From an uncultured Oscillospiraceae bacterium (GTDB lineage Bacteria; Bacillota; Clostridia; Oscillospirales; Oscillospiraceae): 5,464 nucleotides of DNA. The notes under the pieces are model-generated. The model was not told the origin of the DNA. It did not search any database and was given only the letters and a program-made list of their open reading frames with translations. How positions within the stretch are numbered: the first letter of the stretch is position 1; every line of letters begins with the position of its first letter. The stretch spans positions 1-5,464 of the forward strand of contig CANRNA010000130.1 of the NCBI GenBank assembly GCA_947631805.1, read 5' to 3'. Positions 1-5,464 of this stretch are shown piece after piece. The translations under genes and the position numbers were made by a program.

Positions 1-627
1 CTTCCGGCGGATGAGCTCCGTGCCGCCCAGCATGTTGCTCCACTGGTCGTTGCCGCCGAACTGCATATTGCAGCCCATGGTCTTGAACAGATGGTAGAAG
101 TCGTAGGACTGCATGATCATATAGTTGAACTCCAGGAAGGAGAGGCCCTTCTCCATCCGCTGCTTGTAGCACTCGGCCCGGAGCATGTTGTTCACGGAAA
201 AGCAGGCGCCCACCTCCCGCAGCAGGTCCACATAGTTCAGGTCCAGCAGCCAGTCGGCGTTGTTGACCATCATGGCCTGGCCGGGGCCCTCGCCGAAGTC
301 GATGAACCGCTCCATCTGCTTTTTGAAGCACTGGGCGTTGTGGCCGATGGTCTCCTTCGTCAGCATCTTGCGCATATCGGTCCGGCCGGATGGGTCGCCT
401 ATCATGGTGGTGCCCCCGCCGATGAGGGCGACGGGGCGGTTTCCTGCCTGCTGCAGGCGCTTCATGAACGTCAGCGTCACGAAGTGCCCGGCGGTCAGGC
501 TGTCCGCCGTGCAGTCGAAGCCGATGTAAAAGGTGGCCTTGCCCTCGTTGATAAGGTCTTTGATCTTGTCCTCGTCCGTCACCTGGGCGATGAGCCCCCG
601 GGCGGTCAGTTCGTCATACAGGGTCAT
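1..627 (-). CDS. tyrS: Tyrosyl-tRNA synthetase, N-terminal part (3' end outside window)
   Basis: Class I aminoacyl-tRNA synthetase that activates tyrosine with ATP and charges tRNA-Tyr in the cytosol. The first 209 residues of about 400-420 are visible, covering most of the Rossmann catalytic domain; the KMSKS loop and the anticodon and S4-like domains lie beyond the window edge. Residue numbers coincide with the classical Geobacillus stearothermophilus enzyme: Y34, D38, T40, D78 (GDPSG), N123, Y169, Q173, D176 and GGNDQ (191-195) are all present. This fixes the identity and shows an intact tyrosine pocket. The oddity is the HIGH motif, which reads TAGH at 45-48, so the first histidine is threonine. 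The ATG at 625-627 overlaps the recN TGA in an ATGA, with GAGGAG 8 nt upstream inside recN. There is no untranslated leader here for a T-box, unlike many Firmicute tyrS genes. The second S4-type family (TyrZ) is a less likely alternative given the residue-for-residue match. Confidence 0.96.
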   Translation of the reverse strand, partial: MTLYDELTARGLIAQVTDEDKIKDLINEGKATFYIGFDCTADSLTAGHFVTLTFMKRLQQAGNRPVALIGGGTTMIGDPSGRTDMRKMLTKETIGHNAQCFKKQMERFIDFGEGPGQAMMVNNADWLLDLNYVDLLREVGACFSVNNMLRAECYKQRMEKGLSFLEFNYMIMQSYDFYHLFKTMGCNMQFGGNDQWSNMLGGTELIRRK

Positions 628-2327
628 TTTTCGTTCTCCTCAAACCTTTTATGTTTCCATCCCTCCGCCGCCGCAAGCAGCTCTCCGGCGGAGGCGGTGG
701 TCGTTTCCGTGATGCTGTCCCCGCCGATGAGCCGGGCTATCTCCCGGCGTCTCCCGGCCTGGTCCAGCTCGTTGACGGTGGTATAGGTCCGTCCGGCCCG
801 CTCGCTTTTCTCGATGAGATACTGGCTGTCGGCCATGGCGGCTATCTGGGGCAGGTGGCTGACGCACAGCACCTGCCGGTATCGGGCGGTCTGGGCAAGC
901 TTCTCCCCCACCCGACTGGCCGCCACGCCGGACACGCCTGTGTCTATCTCGTCGAACACCGCCGTGGGCACCGGGTCGTTTTGCCCGAACACGGTCTTCA
1001 TGGCCAGCATGATCCGGCTCAGCTCCCCGCCGGAGGCGATCTTGGCGATACGGCCGGGCTCCTGGCCCGCGTTGGCGCTCATGAGAAAGCACACCTCGTC
1101 CGCCCCCCTGGGCCCGAACCCCGGCTCCCCGGCCAGAGGCGCTATATCCGTGACGAACCGCACCGACGGCATGGACAGGGCCTTCAGCTCTCCCTCCACC
1201 CGTCCGGCCAGCTCCCCCGCCGCCCGGCGGCGGGCGGCCGTGAGAGCAGCGGCGGCCTTCCGGCACGTCTTTTCCAGCTCCCGGCGCTTTTCCCGGAGCC
1301 TCTCCAATGCCGCGTCCCCGTCCCCTATCTCCGCCAGGCGGGCGGCGGACTGGTCGTAGAGCTCTATGAGGGCCGCCTCGTCCACGGCGGAGAACTTCTT
1401 TTCCAGCCGCCGGAGCTGGGCGAGCCTGCCCTCCACCCGGTCGAATTCCTCCGGGGAGAAGTCCAGACTGTCCCACACGTCCCGGACGAGCTCCGCCGCG
1501 TCCTGGAGCAGGGCCGACGCCTGGAGCAGCGCCTCGTCCGCCTGGGCCAGCCCGGCGCTCCAGCCCTTGGCACGGGCAAGACTGCCCCTGGCCTGGCCCA
1601 CCAGGTCCAGGGCGGCCCCCTCGTCCCCGCGCAGGGCGCCGAAGGCCCCTTCGGCGGCCTCCCGGAGCTTTTCCCCGTTTCGCAGCAGGGCCGAGCGGCT
1701 CTCCAGCTCCTCCTCCTCACCGGCCCGGAGCTGGGCCTTCTCCAGCTCCTGGACCCGGTAGGTCAGGCTCTCCGCCAGACGGCGGCGGGTCTCGTCGTCC
1801 ATGGTCAGGCGCTTTATCTCCCGCTCGTTGTCCAGATACGCCCGGTAGACCGCCCCGTAAGCGGCCAGCTCCGCCCCGTCGTCGGCGAAGGCGTCCAGGT
1901 AGTCCAGATGGCGGCTCTCGTCCAAAAGCTGGCGGCCGTCGTTCTGCCCGTGGATATCCACCAGCAGCGCCCCCAGCTGGCGGAGCTGTCCCACCGTCAC
2001 CGGCACGCCGTTGACCCGGCAGCCGCCCCGGCCGTCGGCTGACACGGAGCGCTGGACGATGAGCGTTCCGTCCTCCGGCTCCACGCCGTTTTCCGCGCAC
2101 CAATCCGCCGCCCGGTCCGCGTCGAACACAGCCGCGGCCAGGCACCTGTCCGCCCCGGAGCGCACCAGCTCCCGGCTGGTCCGTCCCCCGGTGACGGCGT
2201 ACAGGGCATCGATGATGATGGATTTTCCCGCGCCGGTCTCGCCGGTCAGCACGTTCAGTCCTTCCCGGAACTCCACGTCTGCCCGCTCCACCACCGCGAT
2301 ATTCTCGATGTGGAGACTTCTGAGCAT
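624..2327 (-). CDS. recN: DNA repair protein RecN (SMC-like ATPase)
   Basis: Cytosolic ATPase of the SMC/Rad50-like family that acts early in double-strand break repair and supports RecA-dependent recombination. It has 567 residues (E. coli about 553, B. subtilis about 576). The start MLRSLHIENIAVVE is the canonical RecN N-terminus. Walker A GETGAGKS is at 29-36, and the Q-loop region LVDIHGQND at 122-130. A helical, charged coiled-coil middle runs from about 155 to 385. The ABC signature ASGGELSR is at 431-438, Walker B TAVFDEIDTG at 455-464 with D459/E460, and the switch histidine in CVSHLPQIAAMAD at 488-500. All ATPase elements are intact. The frame extends to an ATG at 2375 inside argR, but those 16 extra residues are not family-like. 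The ATG at 2327 has AAAGGGG 9 nt upstream. The C-terminus (RFEENEK) encodes the tyrS ribosome binding site, and the TGA (624-626) overlaps the tyrS ATG. Confidence 0.97.
   Translation of the reverse strand: MLRSLHIENIAVVERADVEFREGLNVLTGETGAGKSIIIDALYAVTGGRTSRELVRSGADRCLAAAVFDADRAADWCAENGVEPEDGTLIVQRSVSADGRGGCRVNGVPVTVGQLRQLGALLVDIHGQNDGRQLLDESRHLDYLDAFADDGAELAAYGAVYRAYLDNEREIKRLTMDDETRRRLAESLTYRVQELEKAQLRAGEEEELESRSALLRNGEKLREAAEGAFGALRGDEGAALDLVGQARGSLARAKGWSAGLAQADEALLQASALLQDAAELVRDVWDSLDFSPEEFDRVEGRLAQLRRLEKKFSAVDEAALIELYDQSAARLAEIGDGDAALERLREKRRELEKTCRKAAAALTAARRRAAGELAGRVEGELKALSMPSVRFVTDIAPLAGEPGFGPRGADEVCFLMSANAGQEPGRIAKIASGGELSRIMLAMKTVFGQNDPVPTAVFDEIDTGVSGVAASRVGEKLAQTARYRQVLCVSHLPQIAAMADSQYLIEKSERAGRTYTTVNELDQAGRRREIARLIGGDSITETTTASAGELLAAAEGWKHKRFEENEK
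636..641 (-). promoter_or_regulatory. Strong ribosome binding site of tyrS within the recN 3' end
   Basis: On the minus strand GAGGAG lies 8 nt before the tyrS ATG (625-627) and is formed by the Glu-Glu codons of the recN tail. It shows that tyrS is translated from its own site on the recN message and fixes the tyrS start. Confidence 0.8.
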
Positions 2328-2336
2328 GGTCCCGCG

Positions 2337-2343
2337 CCCCTTT
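2337..2343 (-). promoter_or_regulatory. Ribosome binding site deciding the recN start
   Basis: On the minus strand AAAGGGG lies 9 nt before the ATG at 2325-2327 and overlaps the argR TAA. It is a moderate match, but together with the conserved MLRSLHIENI N-terminus it favours 2327 over the in-frame ATG at 2375. Confidence 0.6.
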
Positions 2344-2797
2344 ACCGCCTGTAGGCCCGGCGGAGCTGGGCGCACAGCCGCTCGGCGGCGGCGGCGTTGC
2401 GCAGCACCACGATGCCCGTGTCGTCGCCCGCCACGGAGCCCAGCACCGCGTCCTCCCCCATGGCGTCCACCGCCCCGCAGACGGCGGAGGCCAGGCCCGG
2501 CAGGGTCTTGACCACCACGGTGTGCAGGGCGTGGTCAAAGCCGATGCAGCCCTCCCGGAATATCTCCTCCAGGCGGCGGGCCGCCTCGCTGGCCTCGTCC
2601 TGGGCGGCGGGGGCGTAGCGATAGCGCCCCTCCGGCCCGATCTCCTTGACCAGCCGCAGCTCCTTGATGTCCCTGGATACGGTGGCCTGGGTGCTCTTCA
2701 CCCCACGGGCCTGGAGCGCCTGAAGCATCTGGCCCTGGGTCTCGATGTCCTCCTGGCTGATGATGTCCAGGATGACGCTCTGTCTGGATGTTTTCAT
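2342..2797 (-). CDS. argR: Arginine repressor ArgR/AhrC
   Basis: Arginine-sensing transcription factor. In the family, hexamers bound to L-arginine repress arginine biosynthesis genes and can activate catabolic ones by binding ARG boxes. It has 151 residues, the usual length. The N-terminal winged helix-turn-helix spans about 1-65, with the recognition helix segment TQATVSRDIKEL at 36-47, including the family SRD. A linker around 63-78 leads to the C-terminal oligomerisation and arginine-binding domain. That domain holds LHTVVVKTLPG (91-101), the helix around ASAVCGAVDAM (103-113) and the arginine-contacting SVAGDDT (121-127). The ATG at 2797 overlaps the nadK stop by an ATGA and has a GGGGGAG sequence 5 nt upstream. 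The TAA (2342-2344) is 14 nt before recN. Location within the dxs-recN cluster is typical of Firmicutes and does not imply that the neighbours are its targets. No obvious ARG box was found in the window. Confidence 0.96.
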   Translation of the reverse strand: MKTSRQSVILDIISQEDIETQGQMLQALQARGVKSTQATVSRDIKELRLVKEIGPEGRYRYAPAAQDEASEAARRLEEIFREGCIGFDHALHTVVVKTLPGLASAVCGAVDAMGEDAVLGSVAGDDTGIVVLRNAAAAERLCAQLRRAYRR

Positions 2798-3648
2798 GCT
2801 CTCTCCCCCAATTTTTCAAATGCTGTCTCATAAAAGCTCTTGGTGCCCAGGTCGGCTATGAGCAGCCTGTGGGCGGACTTTGTGACGATGACGGCGTCCC
2901 CGTCCAGCAGGTCCGTCAGCCCCCGGCCGTCCACGCTCAGCACGCACCGCCTGCCCTCTCCCACGTCGGCGGGCAGCACCGTCACGGTCCTCTCCGGGCT
3001 CAGCACGAAGGACCGGGCCGCCAGGATGTGGGCGCATACGGGCGTCAGCACGATGGCCTCCGCTCCCGGCTCCACCAGCGGCCCGCCCGCCGCCAGGGAG
3101 TAGGCCGTGGACCCGGTGGGTGAGGACAGTATCAGCCCATCCCCGGACAGGGACACGATCCGGTGCCCGTCCCCCAGGGCCGTGAGGTGGACGCTCTGGA
3201 CGATGCCGGATATGACCGCGTCGTTCAGGGCAGTGTCGAAGAACACCCGCTGGCCCTCCCGGCGCACCTCCACGTCCAGCATCATCCGGGGCACCAGCCC
3301 GAACTGGCCCGCCGCCGCCCGGCGCAGGAGCTCCGCGTTGTCCCGGTCCAGCTCCGTCAAAAAGCCCGTGTGGCCCAGATTGACCCCCACCAGGGGCACC
3401 TCGTGGACCATCACCTGGGGCGCGATGCGCAGTATGGTCCCGTCTCCCCCCAGTGTCACCAGAAGGTCCGCCCACTCCAGGGCCTGGTCCAGACCGCAGA
3501 CGGGCATGGGCGGCACATAGTCCGGCCCGCCGCACACGGGACTGACCACCACCCGGCGGCCGTCCGCCGCCAGCATATCCCGCACACGGGAGGTGAAGGC
3601 CAATCCCTCGTCCCGCTGGACGTTGGGACAAAGTACGATCTTTCTCAT
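2794..3648 (-). CDS. nadK: NAD kinase (ATP-NAD kinase, PpnK)
   Basis: Cytosolic kinase that phosphorylates NAD at the adenosine 2'-hydroxyl to make NADP, and so sets the NADP(H) pool for biosynthesis and redox defence. It has 284 residues, normal for bacterial NAD kinases. The diagnostic GGDGT motif is at 67-71, with the conserved NLGHTGFLTE block at 90-99. The short NE/D motif appears as ALND (140-143), an accepted variant. The glycine-rich GDGLILSSPTGSTAYSLAAG segment (169-188), with the conserved GSTAYSLAAGGP, forms the NAD site. SVDG (238-241) lies in the C-terminal beta-rich domain. The ATG at 3648 is preceded by a strong AAGGAG at 8 nt. The TGA (2794-2796) is shared with the argR start in an ATGA, so argR translation is probably coupled to nadK. 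nadK between tlyA and argR is a known clostridial arrangement. Nothing appears broken or unusual. Confidence 0.97.
   Translation of the reverse strand: MRKIVLCPNVQRDEGLAFTSRVRDMLAADGRRVVVSPVCGGPDYVPPMPVCGLDQALEWADLLVTLGGDGTILRIAPQVMVHEVPLVGVNLGHTGFLTELDRDNAELLRRAAAGQFGLVPRMMLDVEVRREGQRVFFDTALNDAVISGIVQSVHLTALGDGHRIVSLSGDGLILSSPTGSTAYSLAAGGPLVEPGAEAIVLTPVCAHILAARSFVLSPERTVTVLPADVGEGRRCVLSVDGRGLTDLLDGDAVIVTKSAHRLLIADLGTKSFYETAFEKLGERA
2803..2809 (-). promoter_or_regulatory. Ribosome binding site of argR
   Basis: On the minus strand GGGGGAG, followed by AG repeats, lies 5 nt before the argR ATG (2795-2797), within the last nadK codons. It supports re-initiation at the ATGA overlap. Confidence 0.65.
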
Positions 3649-3656
3649 CTCAACCG

Positions 3657-3662
3657 CTCCTT
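3657..3662 (-). promoter_or_regulatory. Strong ribosome binding site of nadK
   Basis: On the minus strand AAGGAG lies 8 nt before the nadK ATG (3646-3648), in the 21-nt gap after tlyA. This is the best Shine-Dalgarno match in the window. The gap has no hairpin with a T-run, so no terminator separates tlyA and nadK. Confidence 0.8.
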
Positions 3663-3669
3663 CCGGCGT

Positions 3670-4467
3670 TTATCCTTCCAGGCACCGGTGGGACTGCTCC
3701 ACCACGGCGGCGCAGTCCGCCTCCAGAGCCGGTCCCTGCCGTGACAGCCACGCCAGATACTCAATGTTCCCCTCCGGGCCCCGCACAGGGGAAAAGGTCA
3801 GTCCCCGCAGGAAAAAGCCCAGCTCCCCGGCGCTGTGGACGAACTGCTCCAGCACCTCCCGGTGGACCGCCGGGTCCCGGACGACCCCCTTTTTGCCCAC
3901 CTTCTCCCGGCCCGCCTCGAACTGGGGCTTGACCAGGCACACCGCCTGGCCGTCGGGCTTCAGAAGCTCTCTCACCGCCGGGAGCACCAGGCGCAGGGAG
4001 ATGAAGGACATGTCCATCACCGCCATATCCATGGGTCCGGGGAACATGTCGGCCGTCAGGTTCCGGGCGTTCAGGCGCTCCATCACCGTGACGCGCGTAT
4101 CGCTCCGCAGGCTCCAGGCCAGCTGGCCGTAGCCCACGTCCACGGCGTAGACGTGCTCCGCGCCCCGCTGGAGCAGGCAGTCGGTGAAGCCCCCGGTGGA
4201 GGCCCCGCAGTCCACGCAGACGAGCCCCGCCGGGTCGATGGCAAAGGTGTCCAGGGCCTTTTCCAGCTTCAGCCCGCCCCGGCTCACGTAGGGGAGCTTC
4301 TCCCCCTTCACCGTGATCTGGGCCTGGGCCGTCACCGGGGCGCCGGGCTTTGTCTGCTTCTGGCCGTCCACCGAGACGCTCCCGGCCATGATGAGGGCCT
4401 TGGCCCGTTCCCGGCTCTGGGCAAGGCCCAGGTCGAACACCCGCTGATCAAGCCGTATCTTTTCCAT
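3670..4467 (-). CDS. tlyA: TlyA-family S4-domain RNA 2'-O-methyltransferase
   Basis: Predicted SAM-dependent rRNA ribose methyltransferase of the TlyA/YqxC family, 265 residues against 268 for M. tuberculosis TlyA. An N-terminal S4 RNA-binding domain (about 3-60, RLDQRVFDLGLAQSRERAKAL) precedes a Rossmann methyltransferase fold. The SAM motif CGASTGGFTD is at 87-96. The four residues described as the catalytic tetrad in the mycobacterial enzyme (K69, D154, K182, E238) fall at K67 (SRGGLK), D152 (MDMSF), K180 (VKPQF) and E236 (GNIEYL), a uniform shift of two. The mycobacterial protein methylates 16S C1409 and 23S C1920 and was historically called a hemolysin; which sites this one modifies cannot be read here. 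The frame is open to an ATG at 4545, but the first 26 residues are not family-like. The ATG at 4467 has a GGAG 7 nt away and begins directly at the S4 domain. The gene overlaps dxs by 20 nt, and its TAA (3670-3672) lies 21 nt before nadK. Confidence 0.95.
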   Translation of the reverse strand: MEKIRLDQRVFDLGLAQSRERAKALIMAGSVSVDGQKQTKPGAPVTAQAQITVKGEKLPYVSRGGLKLEKALDTFAIDPAGLVCVDCGASTGGFTDCLLQRGAEHVYAVDVGYGQLAWSLRSDTRVTVMERLNARNLTADMFPGPMDMAVMDMSFISLRLVLPAVRELLKPDGQAVCLVKPQFEAGREKVGKKGVVRDPAVHREVLEQFVHSAGELGFFLRGLTFSPVRGPEGNIEYLAWLSRQGPALEADCAAVVEQSHRCLEG

Positions 4468-5464
4468 GAACCATCTCCATAACGGCCCTCGCAAGAGAGC
4501 CGTTGTCCAATCCCGTCTTCCGGCGCAGGGCGGCCGGGTCCCCATGCTCCAGGATGCCGTCCCCCAGATTCACGAGCTTTGCCGCCCGCAGCGCTACGCC
4601 CGCCTGCTCCGCCGCCGCCAGCAGCTGCCGCCCCACGCACCCGGCGGCGCAGACCTCCTCCGCCACCAGCAGCGCCCCGGTCCTGCGCACCGAGGCGAGC
4701 ACGGTCTCCGTATCCAGGGGCGAGAGCACGTTCAGCTTGATGACTTCGGGCTCGATATGTCCGCTTCTGAGCATCCTGGCGGCCGTCATGGCTTCGTTGA
4801 GCTCCGTGCCGTAGGAGACGATGGTGACGTCCCCGCCGTTTGGCATGACCGCCTTGGCCGCCGCGTCGGAGGTGTCCCCCAAAAACAGGCCCTCTCCTCC
4901 CCTGGGATAGCGCACCGCCACGGGCCCCGTATCCTCCAGCACCGCCTTCCGCAGCATGCTCCGCAGCTCCGCGAAGTTGGCCGGGGCGTATATCTTCATG
5001 CCCGGCACGGTGGAGAGGTACGCCACGTCGAACAGCCCCTGGTGGGTCTCCCCGTCCCGGCCCACGATACCGGCCCTGTCCACGGCGAACACCACGTGCA
5101 GCCCCATGAGGGCCACGTCGTGGATGAGCATGTCGTAGCCGCGCTGCAAAAAGGTGGAGTACACCGCGAACACCGGCTTGAGCCCCTGGGCGGCCATGCC
5201 CGCGGCCATGGCGCAGGCGTGCTCCTCGGCGATGCCCACGTCGAAAAATCGCTCAGGATACGCCTCCTGGAAGCCGATGAGGCCCGTGCCCTCCTTCATG
5301 GCGGCGGTGATAGCCACCACGGACTTGTCCTCCCCGGCAAGCTCCGTCAGGGTCCGGCCGAACACCGAGGAGAAGTCCTCCCCCGTATACTTGGGCACGC
5401 CGCTCTTCACGTCGAACGCCCCCACCCCGTGGAACGCCTCCGGGGCCATTTCCGCCGGGGGATA
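4448..5464 (-). CDS. dxs: 1-deoxy-D-xylulose-5-phosphate synthase, C-terminal part (5' end outside window)
   Basis: Cytosolic thiamine-diphosphate enzyme that condenses pyruvate with glyceraldehyde 3-phosphate to give DXP, the first step of the MEP isoprenoid pathway, which also feeds thiamine and pyridoxal synthesis. The frame is open at the window edge, and the last 338 residues are visible of about 620 usual for the family, so the N-terminal ThDP pyrophosphate-binding domain is missing here. Numbering from the first visible codon, FHGVG (11-15) opens the central transketolase pyrimidine-binding domain. It is followed by the DVGIAEEHA block (75-83) with the catalytic Glu, FLQRGYDML (105-113), DRAGIVGRDGETHQG (129-143) and VRYPRG (184-189). 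The C-terminal transketolase domain covers about 210-330 and ends near ILEHGDP (304-310). The ATG at 5449 is internal: the reading continues upstream in frame with family-like residues (YPPAE). The gene ends with TGA at 4448-4450, inside the start of tlyA. No frameshift or missing catalytic residue is seen in the visible part. Confidence 0.97.
   Translation of the reverse strand, partial: YPPAEMAPEAFHGVGAFDVKSGVPKYTGEDFSSVFGRTLTELAGEDKSVVAITAAMKEGTGLIGFQEAYPERFFDVGIAEEHACAMAAGMAAQGLKPVFAVYSTFLQRGYDMLIHDVALMGLHVVFAVDRAGIVGRDGETHQGLFDVAYLSTVPGMKIYAPANFAELRSMLRKAVLEDTGPVAVRYPRGGEGLFLGDTSDAAAKAVMPNGGDVTIVSYGTELNEAMTAARMLRSGHIEPEVIKLNVLSPLDTETVLASVRRTGALLVAEEVCAAGCVGRQLLAAAEQAGVALRAAKLVNLGDGILEHGDPAALRRKTGLDNGSLARAVMEMVHGKDTA
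4474..4479 (-). promoter_or_regulatory. Ribosome binding site deciding the tlyA start
   Basis: On the minus strand TGGAGA lies here with its GGAG core at 4475-4478, leaving 7 nt before the ATG at 4465-4467. It sits inside the last dxs codons. It supports the 4467 start over the in-frame upstream ATG at 4545. Confidence 0.75.

Noticed and set aside
91..786. A 231-codon plus-strand open frame antisense to tyrS and the end of recN
   Set aside because: It mirrors tyrS codons, has no motif, and crosses the tyrS/recN junction, which is well explained by the minus-strand genes.
651..2042. A 463-codon open frame on the plus strand antisense to recN
   Set aside because: The translation is low-complexity, rich in G, P, L, Q and H, with no recognisable domain. 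Long antisense frames are expected opposite GC-rich genes. recN on the other strand has all ABC ATPase motifs.
2328..2375. A longer RecN starting at the ATG at 2375
   Set aside because: The 16 extra residues (MRPAPPGLQAVKGRGT) overlap argR and do not match the RecN N-terminus, which begins MLRSLHIEN at 2327 with its own ribosome site.
2798..2820. Possible ARG box or promoter for autoregulation just upstream of argR
   Set aside because: The stretch AAAAATTGGGGGAGAG is AT-rich for only a few bases, lies inside nadK codons, and lacks the palindromic TGAATA-like ARG box pattern; the G-rich part serves as the ribosome site.
3649..3669. Possible terminator in the tlyA-nadK gap
   Set aside because: At 21 nt it holds only the nadK ribosome site; there is no inverted repeat followed by a T-run on the transcribed strand.
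3163..4482. Several 180-215 codon plus-strand frames opposite nadK and tlyA
   Set aside because: They have low-complexity composition with no convincing ribosome site, and mirror intact, motif-complete minus-strand genes.

Overview
The window is a compact block of bacterial housekeeping genes, all on the minus strand and therefore read from high to low coordinates: dxs (3' part only) > tlyA > nadK > argR > recN > tyrS (5' part only). DNA is very GC-rich by eye, with codon third positions dominated by G/C. The gene order dxs-tlyA-nadK-argR-recN is a known arrangement in Firmicutes, especially Clostridia; Bacillus has a similar dxs-yqxC-ahrC-recN order without nadK. The high GC, this order and the protein sequences together suggest a GC-rich anaerobic clostridial lineage, perhaps Oscillospiraceae-like. 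That placement is inference and not resolved to genus.

Layout: the C-terminal 338 residues of DXS (isoprenoid precursor synthesis) occupy 4448-5464. tlyA (3670-4467, S4-domain RNA 2'-O-methyltransferase) starts 20 nt inside the dxs end. After a 21-nt gap comes nadK (2794-3648, NAD kinase). argR (2342-2797, arginine repressor) overlaps nadK by an ATGA. After a 14-nt gap comes recN (624-2327, SMC-like repair ATPase). tyrS (1-627 and beyond, tyrosyl-tRNA synthetase) overlaps recN by another ATGA. Every start has a visible Shine-Dalgarno sequence.

All five junctions are overlaps or gaps of 21 nt or less, so the six genes look like one transcription unit with translational coupling. The products belong to different pathways (isoprenoids, RNA modification, NADP supply, arginine control, DNA repair, tRNA charging), so the cluster is a conserved co-expression unit and not a single pathway. 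I see no promoter, terminator, tRNA, mobile element, CRISPR array or significant repeat, and no stretch over 21 nt lacks a gene. The plus strand carries long open frames, but they mirror the minus-strand genes.

I found no new biological system. The best leads are a TyrS whose class I HIGH motif reads TAGH although the other active-site residues seen are intact, and the placement of tyrS at the end of this operon with no room for a T-box leader at its start.
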